Below are positions 26,552-35,039 of a DNA stretch of 64,000 bases, one piece after another. The DNA comes from Amphritea sp. 1_MG-2023. Lineage in GTDB: Bacteria > Pseudomonadota > Gammaproteobacteria > Pseudomonadales > Balneatricaceae. Position 1 is the stretch's first letter, and each line of letters starts with the position of its first letter. The notes under the pieces are model-generated. The model was given only the letters and a program-made list of their open reading frames with translations. It had not been told where the DNA came from and ran no database searches. The translations under genes and the position numbers were made by a program. The stretch covers positions 1-64,000 of the forward strand of contig NZ_JAUOQE010000007.1 of the NCBI RefSeq assembly GCF_030547545.1, written 5' to 3'.

Positions 26552-26585
26552 GCGACGAGGGTACCCAGAGGGCATGCTACGTCGC
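26552..26585 (-). repeat. REP unit, GCGACG stem with 22-nt loop
   Basis: GCGACG (26552-26557), 22-nt loop (26558-26579, containing GTACCCAGAGGGCATGC), CGTCGC (26580-26585), then TCGCTAC. It has the same loop-insert length and sequence type as in the GCCGTG and GGCACG stems. Confidence 0.85.
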
Positions 26586-27319
26586 TCGCTACAAGGCCGG
26601 GTGGGTATTCTATCCACACCAGCGCAAATGCTAATGGACGAACTGTAGGAGCCGTGCTGGCATGCCCCTTGGGTGCCTCACGGCGGGTGTTTGTGTCAGA
26701 GTCGTGTTGGCATGCCCCTTGGGTGCCTCACGGCGATGTGTTTGATGTGTGGTTCAATATTTGCCGTTCAATCGCGACGAGGGCGTCGCTCGCTACAAGG
26801 CTGGGTGGGTATTCTATCCACACCAGCGCAAATGCTGATGGACGAACTGTAGGTGCCGTGCTGGCATGCCCCTTGGGTGCCTCACGGCGATGTGTTTGAT
26901 GTGTGGTTCAATATTTGCCGTTCAATCGCGACGAGGGCGTCGCTCGCTACAAGGCTCGGTGGGCATTCTATCCACCGAACTGTAGGTCACGGCGATGTGT
27001 TTGATTTATGGTTCAATATTTGCCGTTCAATCGCGACGAGGGTACCCAGAGGGCATGCTACGTCGCTCGCTACAAGGCTGGGTGGGTATTCTATCCACAC
27101 CACCGCAAATGCTGATGGACGAACTGTAGGAGCCGTGCTGGCATGCCCCTTGGGTGCCTCACGCCGATGTGTTTGATGTGTGGTTCAATATTTGCCGTTC
27201 AATCGCGACGATGGTACCCAGAGGGCATGCTACGTCGCTCGCTACAAGGCCGGGTGGGTATTCTATCCACACCACCGGTGCGGTTCGTCAAGACCGCTGC
27301 ACCTTTCGATCTATTTCTA

Positions 27320-27886
27320 TTAATCGATATATTCGAAGATTTTGACGATTTTTTGGATGCCGTTAACGCGTCGGACCACTTCAATGGCTTTATCGGATTG
27401 GGCGCGGGTGACGAGTCCCATCAGATAAACAACGCCGTTTTCAGTGACGACTTTAATCTGAGTCGCGTCGATTTGTTTGTCGCCAATCATGTTGGCTTTG
27501 ATCTTGGCGGTGATCCAGGTATCACTGGCGCGTGTCAGCGTCGAGGTGGGGCTGGTGATGGTCAGCTCGTTATGGATACGGCGAATTTTACGGACCTGAC
27601 TAACAATTTGCTCCGCTTCTTGTCGACTGGCTTCGGTAGCGACCTGTCCGGCAATCAATACGATACCGTTAAAACTGGTGATGTTTATGTGGCTACTGCT
27701 GAGTTCGGCAGAGCCTTTGCTGATATTGACGTTGGATTTGATTTCGATAAGTTCGTCATCGACAAAGCTGCCGGTAGTTCGGCCTGTCGGGTCTTCTTGA
27801 ATGGGTTCTTCTTTTAAGCTGCTGACAACGGTTGAACAGCCGGTGCTTAAAAGACCTAATAAAATCAGGGTTGTTATCCGTTTCAT
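27320..27886 (-). CDS. dolP: Outer-membrane lipoprotein DolP (YraP), dual BON domains
   Basis: Lipoprotein supporting outer-membrane integrity. The 188 residues begin with a lipoprotein signal, lipobox LLSTGC (Cys17), followed by two BON domains (about 50-115 and 125-188; ITSFNGIVLIAGQV and VVTENGVVYLMGLV). It directly follows diaA on the minus strand, with ATG one base after the diaA TAA. It is the last gene of lpoA-yraN-diaA-dolP, the usual gammaproteobacterial order. No intrinsic terminator is seen before array E. Confidence 0.93.
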   Translation of the reverse strand: MKRITTLILLGLLSTGCSTVVSSLKEEPIQEDPTGRTTGSFVDDELIEIKSNVNISKGSAELSSSHINITSFNGIVLIAGQVATEASRQEAEQIVSQVRKIRRIHNELTITSPTSTLTRASDTWITAKIKANMIGDKQIDATQIKVVTENGVVYLMGLVTRAQSDKAIEVVRRVNGIQKIVKIFEYID

Positions 27887-28480
27887 TTACTCTTCTCCAC
27901 CAAAAAGTTGATAATCGATTAGATCGCACAGGGCGTGTAAAATTAGAGTCTGTGCGCCAAAAATAAGTGCAGGGTCATCTGCCGGAATACAAAACTCCAC
28001 CTCGTCTGGCAGTAATAGAGAGTGAATATTGTCATTAGTTCCCCCAGTGAGGGCAATCACCAGCATATCCCGATCGTGGGCGGCTTGAATCGCTTGCACT
28101 AGGTTTGCCGCACGGCCATCACTCGAGATGATCAGCAGTAGATCGCCTGGTTGACCTAGGGCGCGAATCTGTTTCGAGAAGATATCATTAAACTGCCCAT
28201 CTTGAGCGATGCCGGTTAACGCAGAGCCTTCGGCGCTGAGTGAAATGGCGGGCAGGCCTGGGCGTTCATGACGAAACTGATTCATCAGTAGGCTGCTAAA
28301 GTGCTGTGAAAGTGCCGCACTGCCGCCGTTACCGCAACAGAGAATCTTGTTTTCGGATATAAGGCAGCCGAGTAACAGTTCTCCGGCATGGGAGATCATC
28401 GGGGTGTATTCTTCGATGGTTTGGGCATTAACCTCCATGCTGTTATGAAATAGGCTAATGACTCGGTCTTGAAGTACCAT
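27887..28480 (-). CDS. diaA: SIS-domain protein DiaA (GmhA-like)
   Basis: Sugar-isomerase-fold protein; DiaA binds DnaA and promotes timely replication initiation in E. coli. The 197 residues contain the SIS phosphosugar-site signatures CCGNGGSAALSQHFSSLL and LLLIISSDGRAANLVQAI. Context between yraN and dolP supports DiaA rather than the heptose isomerase GmhA, which is very similar; the separation rests mainly on synteny. Confidence 0.88.
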   Translation of the reverse strand: MVLQDRVISLFHNSMEVNAQTIEEYTPMISHAGELLLGCLISENKILCCGNGGSAALSQHFSSLLMNQFRHERPGLPAISLSAEGSALTGIAQDGQFNDIFSKQIRALGQPGDLLLIISSDGRAANLVQAIQAAHDRDMLVIALTGGTNDNIHSLLLPDEVEFCIPADDPALIFGAQTLILHALCDLIDYQLFGGEE

Positions 28481-28491
28481 CGGTGCTCCTG

Positions 28492-28875
28492 TCAGAAAGT
28501 GGCTTCAGGTCTGAAGGCGTCTTTATACCATACGGGGCAGGAATCTCCACTCCCGTTATCCTGATTGGCCTCAAATGCTATAACATCAAACCGACATATA
28601 GGTAGGTTACTGCCTTTTTGTTGGCTGAGAAAGTAACTGGCTGTTTTTATTAATTTCTTCTGTTTACGAAAATCGACAGATAAACTGGCACCGCCCCATT
28701 GGCGATGACGTCTGCTGCGGACTTCGACAAAGACGAGTTGATCTCTATCGCGCATAATCAAATCTATCTCACCAAATCGACAGTGAAAGTTTTTATCGAT
28801 CAACTTCATGCCCTGTTTTTTTAGGTATTGTAATGCTTTTTGCTCGGCGTCCTTGCCGATTTGTTGTCTGTCCAT
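28492..28875 (-). CDS. yraN: YraN family (UPF0102) nuclease-like protein
   Basis: Small protein of 127 residues with a restriction-endonuclease-like core: an N-terminal GKDAEQKALQYLKKQG, FGEIDLIMRDRDQLVFVEVRSRR (Asp and Glu-Val-Arg nuclease motif) and FDVIAFE. Its cellular role is uncertain. It lies 7 bp after lpoA and 11 bp before diaA in a compact operon. Confidence 0.92.
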   Translation of the reverse strand: MDRQQIGKDAEQKALQYLKKQGMKLIDKNFHCRFGEIDLIMRDRDQLVFVEVRSRRHRQWGGASLSVDFRKQKKLIKTASYFLSQQKGSNLPICRFDVIAFEANQDNGSGDSCPVWYKDAFRPEATF

Positions 28876-28882
28876 AGCGGTC

Positions 28883-30706
28883 TCAGTCTAAAGGCTGGGC
28901 GAGTCCTTGTTTGAAGATGGCCCAATTGAGGGTACGTAAAATCTGGTTATGCTCACTCATGGAGAGTGAGCCAGTTTCGCCTTCTATCTTAGCAGACGTC
29001 GAGGCGGATAGTTGCGCTAGATAGGGGAAGAGACTGAAGGCGTCGATACCGAGCGCGTAGAGACGGCCAAAACGGCTATCGGTATCATCACGTAACTGAG
29101 CCAACTGTAAATGAGCCGTCGATGGAGGACTGCTCAGCCAAGGCGTGCTGACAAAACGGATATCATTAAGATCTTGATCTTCGATGGCCGATGCCGAACC
29201 GGTGTAGATATGCGATGTGGCATACACCGGCACATTACCCGCATAGTGGAATGCGAGTGTAGGCTTAATTTGACGGGCACTTTGCGGCAGGGCTGAGAGG
29301 AAGATAGCATCGACATCTTGACGGCGCCGGCTTTCGAAATGTGGCCGTTGCCCGATCACTCGAGTGAGTTGAGTATTGCGGAGGCTGCTATCGTCGGTAT
29401 TGAGTAATCCGGCTATCTGTTCAGAATAGCTGCTGTTGTTATTATAACGAAGGCTATCGAGTACCGTGCCACCGAGTTCAGTAAAGCGTTGTGCGAAGGC
29501 GTTCGCGGCTCTATCTCCCCAATCGGTATCTGCGGTATAGATCAATACTTGACGCTTTTGATCCTGCCAGGCGCGATCGGCTGCTTGTGTTGCCTCATCT
29601 TCAATCGCTAGGCCAAATTGATAAATATTGCCTTGTTGTTGTCCTGGTGCCGTATTGAGGGTGAGTGTTGGAATCGGCGCGGGGCCATAGTTGATTAGGC
29701 TTTCGACCAGCTCTTTCTGTAGAGGGCCAATAATTAAGTCAATATGACGCTCTGTCGCGAGTTGATAAAGTTGCTCAGCCGTGGTGATTTTGGTCGAATC
29801 GAGAAAGGTGACTTTGGCGGTTGTTTTACCGGCTTCGACCGCATTATAGTGGGCGGTCATAAACCCGGTGATAATCGCTTCTGCGGGTTTTTTAAGATTG
29901 CCACTCATGGGAAGAAACAGCGCAATATGCTCGGCATTAAGGGTATCCGCAGCGGTGATGGTTAATAATGCATCCGGCGGGATCTGCTGTGCAGGGTGTG
30001 ATTGCCAGAGTGTCTCCCATTGCTGTAACTGTGTGTTCTGCTGACTGAGATCGCGGACATTGTCTGCACTTAAGGCGAGCTCATACCAGCCTTGTTGGTA
30101 ATAGCTGTTATCTACTTGTTGGCTAAGTTGTGTTAATTGCTCGATCGGCATCTGAGTGAGAAGCATCCAGATACGGTTATGCAGTGCTTTGGTTTTATCC
30201 GCAGAACGGTAGCCGCTTAAGCCGCTGAGTTGAATCAGTTGTTGTAATTCAAAATAGTCGTTTTGTTGATAACGATAGGCATCTGCTTGCATCTCACCGA
30301 TTCTATATTGCTGTGCTGGCGGCAAGCTGTTGGTGGTGGTTGCGGGTAATTGCTGCAGATAGCGTAGGGCTCGTTGGCCGTCTTGCTGCGCGAGTGCGGT
30401 GCGCGCCTTTAATTCAGATATTTCAAACTGCAACGCTGGTGTCAGAAGTTGCATATCAATCTCATCGAGTAGCTTCGAGGCTTCCGCTTGTCGATTCTGG
30501 CTGATGAGAATACGCGCTGCTTGCGCTTTGAGTTGAGCGCGTTTAATCGGCGCAGCCACTTCGGCCTGTTGAATAAGGGCGGCAACCTGCTGCATAGGGT
30601 CGGTTGAGGTCTGAGTGACGGTATTTCCCGGTTGTACACCGCAACCGGAGAGAAAAAGTGCCACGCTGGCGGTGAGGACCAGAGACAGACGGCTTGGAAA
30701 CGTCAT
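28883..30706 (-). CDS. lpoA: Penicillin-binding protein activator LpoA
   Basis: Outer-membrane lipoprotein that stimulates PBP1A from outside the murein. The 607-residue product has a lipobox VALFLSGC (Cys about 22), an N-terminal TPR-like helical domain (about 35-240) and a C-terminal periplasmic-binding-protein-like domain starting near HIALFLPMSGNLKKPAEAI. It is divergent from rsmI, 39 bp away, as in other gammaproteobacteria, so the two promoters overlap in this short gap. Confidence 0.93.
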   Translation of the reverse strand: MTFPSRLSLVLTASVALFLSGCGVQPGNTVTQTSTDPMQQVAALIQQAEVAAPIKRAQLKAQAARILISQNRQAEASKLLDEIDMQLLTPALQFEISELKARTALAQQDGQRALRYLQQLPATTTNSLPPAQQYRIGEMQADAYRYQQNDYFELQQLIQLSGLSGYRSADKTKALHNRIWMLLTQMPIEQLTQLSQQVDNSYYQQGWYELALSADNVRDLSQQNTQLQQWETLWQSHPAQQIPPDALLTITAADTLNAEHIALFLPMSGNLKKPAEAIITGFMTAHYNAVEAGKTTAKVTFLDSTKITTAEQLYQLATERHIDLIIGPLQKELVESLINYGPAPIPTLTLNTAPGQQQGNIYQFGLAIEDEATQAADRAWQDQKRQVLIYTADTDWGDRAANAFAQRFTELGGTVLDSLRYNNNSSYSEQIAGLLNTDDSSLRNTQLTRVIGQRPHFESRRRQDVDAIFLSALPQSARQIKPTLAFHYAGNVPVYATSHIYTGSASAIEDQDLNDIRFVSTPWLSSPPSTAHLQLAQLRDDTDSRFGRLYALGIDAFSLFPYLAQLSASTSAKIEGETGSLSMSEHNQILRTLNWAIFKQGLAQPLD

Positions 30707-30745
30707 ATACTTTCACATCCTGAATTATAAATGGTTCGAATACTG

Positions 30746-31582
30746 ATGTCCGAAGCAGTTTTGTATGTAGTCGCAACGCCAATAGGCAACTTGGAAGATA
30801 TGACGCCGCGCGCGCTCCGTATATTGGAGTCGGTCGCATTGATTGCGGCAGAAGATACCCGTCATAGTGGTCGTTTGCTGTCACACTTTAATATCAAAAC
30901 GCCGATGATAGCAGTTCATGACCATAATGAACGCCAGCAGCAGCAAAAAATTATCGAAAAATTGCAACAAGGGAACGATATCGCGCTGATTTCTGATGCT
31001 GGCACGCCGTTGATCTCCGATCCAGGCTTCGTTTTAGTGCGTGAGGTACGCTCGGCTGGTTTTCGCGTGGTGCCTCTACCGGGGTGTTGTGCTTTGGTGG
31101 TGGCTTTGAGTGCTGCGGGTGTTCCTTCTGATCGTTTTGCCTTTGAGGGCTTTCCGCCAGCTAAATCTCAGCAGCGACTGAATTTTTATACCGGGTTAGC
31201 CGCAGAAAACCGTACCTTGATGTTTTATGAATCGCCTCATCGGATTATCGATAGTTTGCGAGATATCGTGGCTGCGTTTGGGCCAGAGCGAAATATCGCC
31301 TTAGCGCGTGAGTTGACTAAGACGTTTGAAACTTTTCTCAATGGCACTGCTGAGGAGGTGCTGGCTCAGGTTGAGGCCGACCCTAATCAGCGTAAAGGTG
31401 AGTTTGTGTTGATGGTCGAAGGGGCACCTAAGCAGGATGAGACGCTGCTTGACCCTCGCAGTAGTGAGGTGCTGGATATCTTGCTGGAAGAGCTATCGGT
31501 AAAGCAGGCCTCGGCGTTGGCGGCGAAAATTACCGGTATTAAAAAGAAAGTGTTGTATCAAGCAGCGCTTGAACGGAAATAA
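30746..31582 (+). CDS. rsmI: 16S rRNA (cytidine-1402-2'-O)-methyltransferase RsmI
   Basis: Methylates the ribose of C1402 in the ribosomal P site using S-adenosylmethionine. The 278-residue protein has LYVVATPIGNLEDMTPRAL, IAAEDTRHSGRLL, ALISDAGTPLISDPG and LPGCCALVVALSAAG of the family. The ATG at 30746 (MSEAVLYV) matches the usual N-terminus and is preferred over one five codons upstream. rnpB follows 60 bp downstream. Confidence 0.95.
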   Translation: MSEAVLYVVATPIGNLEDMTPRALRILESVALIAAEDTRHSGRLLSHFNIKTPMIAVHDHNERQQQQKIIEKLQQGNDIALISDAGTPLISDPGFVLVREVRSAGFRVVPLPGCCALVVALSAAGVPSDRFAFEGFPPAKSQQRLNFYTGLAAENRTLMFYESPHRIIDSLRDIVAAFGPERNIALARELTKTFETFLNGTAEEVLAQVEADPNQRKGEFVLMVEGAPKQDETLLDPRSSEVLDILLEELSVKQASALAAKITGIKKKVLYQAALERK

Positions 31583-31607
31583 TTCATCGCTTGGATGATT
31601 GTTGTGC

Positions 31608-31635
31608 TTGCTTATAGTGTGCTTGCTGGTATCCT
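31608..31635 (+). promoter_or_regulatory. Candidate rnpB promoter
   Basis: TTGCTT (31608-31613) and TATCCT (31630-31635) are 16 bp apart, with the expected transcription start about seven bases on, coinciding with the P1 stem of RNase P RNA at 31643. Confidence 0.6.
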
Positions 31636-31642
31636 TTGCGCC

Positions 31643-32000
<358 letters not shown>

Positions 32001-32007
32001 AATTCTT

Positions 32008-32083
32008 ACCAGCTCACCAGCTTACCAGCTTACCAGCTTACCGATTTTTAGATTAATGCGAACAGAATGATTGTCCACGACAA
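32008..32083 (+). repeat. 8-bp tandem repeat and partial duplication of the rnpB 3' end
   Basis: Four tandem copies of ACCAGCTT (first copy ACCAGCTC) fill 32008-32039. At 32065-32083 the 19-mer GAATGATTGTCCACGACAA repeats rnpB positions 31957-31975 exactly, 108 bp downstream. This looks like a remnant of a duplication of the rnpB tail. Confidence 0.8.
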
Positions 32084-32104
32084 CTCCTTGTCAACACCTA
32101 GGGC

Positions 32105-32795
32105 TTATCGCCGTGGGGCACGGCTCCTACAAATGCATTGTTTTTGTAGCGAGCGATGCCCTCATCGCGATTGAATCGCAAACCCAGACATTATCGCCGT
32201 GAGGTACCCAAGGGGCATGCCAGCACGGCTCCTACAAATGTATTGTTTATGTAGCGAGCGATGCCCTCATCGCGATTGAAGCATAAATATTGAACCACCA
32301 ATTAAGCGCATCGCCGTGAGGTACCCAAGGGGCATGCCAGCACGGCTCCTACAAATGCATTGTTTTTGTGGCGAGCGATGCCCTCATCGCGATTGAAACA
32401 TAAATATTGAACCATCAATTAAGCACATCGCCGTGAGGTAGCCAAGGGGCATGCCAGCACGGCGCCTACAAATGCATTGTTTATGTAGTGAGCGATGCCC
32501 TCATCGCGATTGAACCGCAAACCCAGACATCATCGGCGTGGGATACCCAAGGGGCATGCCAGCACGGCGCCTACAAACGCATTGTTTATGTAGCGAGCGA
32601 TGCCCTCATCGCGATTGAAGCATAAATATTGAACCACCAATTAAGCGCATCGTCGTGAGGTACCCAAGGGGCATGCCAGCACGGCGCCTACAAGCGCATT
32701 GTTTATGTAGCGAGCGATGCCCTCATCGCGATTGAACCGCAAACCCAGACATCATCGCCGTGAGGTACCCAAGGGGTATGCCTGCACGGCTCTAC
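32105..32795. repeat. REP/BIME-like tandem array F
   Basis: Tandem array whose unit junctions (the CCTAC end of the reverse hairpin) are spaced 105, 117, 117, 105, 117 and 105 bp apart. The units use two alternative linkers, one with ACCGCAAACCCAGACATCAT and one 12 bp longer with ATAAATATTGAACCACCAATT. Each unit has a reverse GTAGGA-type hairpin (stem GCCGTG, extended 22-nt loop; for example 32196-32229) and a forward GTAGCGA hairpin (stem GCGATG, loop CCCT). It lies between rnpB and the mraZ upstream region. Confidence 0.92.
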
Positions 32796-33190
32796 AGGTT
32801 ATCAATCAATATCTTTTTAATATCTTGTTTTTATATTTGTTGGCGGCTGTTGAGTGTTTTTATCGTAGTGTTTTGAGCTGTTTTAAATGGCGTGGCTGGC
32901 GCTGCGATTATCGCTCGGTTTTAGGTGTTACTGATGACTGTCGCTATTATCTCTTTCTCTCAATCTTCAGGGTGTCGCTTTTTGATTGAATAACCTGAGT
33001 TCTGTCGCGTTATTTTATGCCTGCTTTATTTTCATATGCGTTAGCGTGTTTTCCGCTGTAGTGAATGCTTACTTATTTCAACTCGCTGTTTTTGTGATTG
33101 TTTTTTAAGATCGCTAGCGCTGGGCGATGAATGTTATTCGTCGAGTCGATCATCGGTTGATTTATACGCTGCTTTACAGCGCTTTCTTTC
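32796..33190. other. AT-rich gap upstream of mraZ
   Basis: About 400 bp between array F and the mraZ promoter, T-rich on the plus strand. I see no credible gene, RNA or repeat unit. A small hairpin (ATCGC/GGCGAT) lies near 33111-33127. Confidence 0.5.
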
Positions 33191-33219
33191 TTGCAAATAG
33201 AGGGCTTAATTCCTATAGT
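33191..33219 (+). promoter_or_regulatory. dcw cluster promoter (Pmra)
   Basis: TTGCAA (33191-33196) and TATAGT (33214-33219) are separated by 17 bp. The expected start near 33226 lies at the edge of the MraZ boxes, so MraZ binding would block initiation. Confidence 0.75.
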
Positions 33220-33227
33220 GTGCACTA

Positions 33228-33252
33228 GTGGGTAAATGTGGGTAAATGTGGG
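33228..33252 (+). promoter_or_regulatory. MraZ operator, three GTGGG boxes
   Basis: GTGGG occurs at 33228, 33238 and 33248, exactly 10 bp apart and separated by identical TAAAT spacers between the boxes. This is the TGGGN repeat with 5-nt spacing known to bind MraZ oligomers, placed between the promoter and mraZ, and supports autorepression of the dcw cluster. Confidence 0.85.
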
Positions 33253-33279
33253 TTATTTTGATTTTTTCAGGAGGATTTT

Positions 33280-33735
33280 TTGTTTTTTCGAGGGGTCAAT
33301 CCAATCAATCTGGATGCCAAGGGCCGAATGGCCATACCGGCACGCTACCGCGACAGGCTCTCGGAGCATTGCGGTGGGCAGATGGTTGCAACGATTGATA
33401 CGGAAGAACGCTGTTTATTGCTATACCCACTAGCGGAATGGGAAGAGATTGAAGCCAAAATTGAAGCGTTACCCAGTTTTAAACCGGCGGTTCGGCGGAT
33501 TCAGCGATTACTGATTGGCCATGCTACCGATATTGATATGGATGGCAATGGTCGTTTGTTATTACCCGCGACATTGCGAGACTATGCCGGCCTGAGTAAG
33601 AAGATAATCTTACTGGGGCAGGGGAGTAAGTTTGAAATCTGGAGCGAAGAGCACTGGATGGCAACCCGAGAAGAATATTTGGCTGAAGCCGATGCTGCAG
33701 AGCTACCGGATGAGTTACAAAATTTATCACTTTAA
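33280..33735 (+). CDS. mraZ: Transcriptional regulator MraZ
   Basis: DNA-binding AbrB-like protein that represses the dcw cluster. The 151-residue product has two SpoVT/AbrB-type halves (NPINLDAKGRMAIPARYRD and IDMDGNGRLLLPATLRDYAG). Translation appears to start at TTG (33280), with AGGAGG five bases upstream, since no suitable ATG precedes FFRGVNPINLDAKGR. Its operator lies 28 bp upstream. It is followed by rsmH after 18 bp. Confidence 0.95.
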   Translation: MFFRGVNPINLDAKGRMAIPARYRDRLSEHCGGQMVATIDTEERCLLLYPLAEWEEIEAKIEALPSFKPAVRRIQRLLIGHATDIDMDGNGRLLLPATLRDYAGLSKKIILLGQGSKFEIWSEEHWMATREEYLAEADAAELPDELQNLSL

Positions 33736-33753
33736 ACCGACAGGGGTTAGCAC

Positions 33754-34692
33754 ATGAGTGCAGAGTTTAAACATATCACAGTATTGCTGAATGAGGCTGT
33801 GGATACCCTGGTCGAAGATCCGGATGGGTTTTATATAGACGGCACTTTTGGCCGTGGAGGTCATTCTGCGCTGGTATTGAGTCGTTTATCAGCACAGGGG
33901 CATCTGATGGCGATCGATAAAGACCCCGAAGCTATTGCCTGTGCCGCCGAGCGATTTGCTGATGAGCCGCGCTTTAGTATTGAACGTGGTTCATTTGCGC
34001 AATTAGAAGAGTTTGTGCGGCAGCGTGATTTGGCCGGTCAGGTGGATGGCGTATTGCTTGATTTGGGCGTTTCCTCGCCACAGTTGGATGATCCAAACCG
34101 TGGCTTTAGCTTTATGACCGATGGCCCTTTGGATATGCGCATGAATCCGGATGTCGGTGAGAGTGCGGCCGAGTGGATCGCGCGGGCGAGTGAGAAAGAA
34201 ATTGCCGATGTGATGTATACCTATGGAGAAGAGCGTCATTCACGGCGGATGGCGCGGGCGATTATCAACGAGCGAGCGCTCGATCCGATTGTCACCACGG
34301 CCCGTCTAGCGAAGATTATTACTGAGGCTAACCCCGCCTGGGAGAAAGGGAAAAATCCAGCAACTCGGGCTTTTCAGGGTATCCGTATCTTTATTAATCG
34401 TGAATTAGAGGATCTGGAAGACTGCCTTGATCAAGCTCTCGATATGCTTAAGCCGGGTGGCAATCTGGTGGTGATCAGCTTTCATTCGCTGGAAGATCGG
34501 ATCGTTAAGCGTTTTATTCGTAAATACGTTAAAGGCGATGAGCATCTGCCGCCGGGCATTCCGGTGACCGATGATATGTTGAATATTCGACTCAAAGCGG
34601 TCGGTAAGGCGGTGAAAGCGGGGCGTGACGAGGTGTCAGATAATCCGCGTTCACGTAGTGCCGTGATGCGAGTCGCTAAGAAAGTTCGATGA
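33754..34692 (+). CDS. rsmH: 16S rRNA (cytosine-1402-N4)-methyltransferase RsmH
   Basis: Methylates N4 of C1402, the same nucleotide modified on the ribose by RsmI, encoded 2.2 kb upstream. The 312 residues begin HITVLLNEAVDTL and include YIDGTFGRGGHS (SAM site), GVLLDLGVSSPQLDDPNRGFSF and the C-terminal ISFHSLEDRIVKRF. It overlaps ftsL by 4 bp. Confidence 0.96.
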   Translation: MSAEFKHITVLLNEAVDTLVEDPDGFYIDGTFGRGGHSALVLSRLSAQGHLMAIDKDPEAIACAAERFADEPRFSIERGSFAQLEEFVRQRDLAGQVDGVLLDLGVSSPQLDDPNRGFSFMTDGPLDMRMNPDVGESAAEWIARASEKEIADVMYTYGEERHSRRMARAIINERALDPIVTTARLAKIITEANPAWEKGKNPATRAFQGIRIFINRELEDLEDCLDQALDMLKPGGNLVVISFHSLEDRIVKRFIRKYVKGDEHLPPGIPVTDDMLNIRLKAVGKAVKAGRDEVSDNPRSRSAVMRVAKKVR

Positions 34693-35039
34693 AACTGAAT
34701 GTGTCGCTGCCGCCGTGGTTGCAGGCTAAACCCGAGCCTGCGATTAGTGGCTTAGTCGAACCGGCAGAGCTGATAAAGCCTGGGTTGCTTCTGTTTTGCT
34801 TGGTAGTGGCGTTGGTGGTGTCGGCGTTGCTGGTTATTTGGTCGGCACATCAGTATCGAATTTTGTTTAATCAGCAACAAGAACTGGTGCAGCAATGGGA
34901 TGAGTTGCAAGTCGAGTGGGGGCAGCTATTACTCGAACAGGGTACGTTAGCGGCGAATAACCGGGTTGAATCAGTGGCCATTAAACGTTTAGGGATGCGA
35001 ATTCCTGAGCAGGTTGAGGTGATCAGAGATGAGCGATGA
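34689..35039 (+). CDS. ftsL: Cell division protein FtsL
   Basis: Bitopic membrane protein of the FtsQLB complex. The 116-residue product has a cytoplasmic start, one transmembrane helix (about 31-51, LLLFCLVVALVVSALLVIWSA) and a periplasmic heptad-like coiled coil (NQQQELVQQWDELQVEWGQLLLEQ). It overlaps rsmH by 4 bp and ftsI by 11 bp. Identification rests on topology and position, since FtsL sequence is poorly conserved. Confidence 0.9.
   Translation: MKLNVSLPPWLQAKPEPAISGLVEPAELIKPGLLLFCLVVALVVSALLVIWSAHQYRILFNQQQELVQQWDELQVEWGQLLLEQGTLAANNRVESVAIKRLGMRIPEQVEVIRDER

Larger units (their letters stand above)
26470..27305. repeat. REP/BIME-like repeat array E
   Basis: About 0.8 kb of tandem BIME-like units between the convergent sspB and dolP genes. 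Each unit has a forward GTAGGA hairpin (stem GCCGTG), a linker with GTGTGGTTCAATATTTGCC, a reverse GTAGCGA hairpin (stem GCGACG) and a linker with GGGTGGGTATTCTATCCAC. Extended-loop forms occur on both stem types, for example GCCGTG at 26479-26512 and GCGACG at 26552-26585. A partial second-family unit (GGTGCGGTTCGTCAAG) ends the array near 27283. Long ORFs across it are repeat translations. Confidence 0.9.

Noticed and set aside
32105-32795. Possible CRISPR array from the regularly spaced repeats
   Set aside because: The whole 105/117-bp unit is repeated, including the linkers, so there are no unique spacers; no cas genes are nearby; the units are GTAG hairpins like those in the other arrays.
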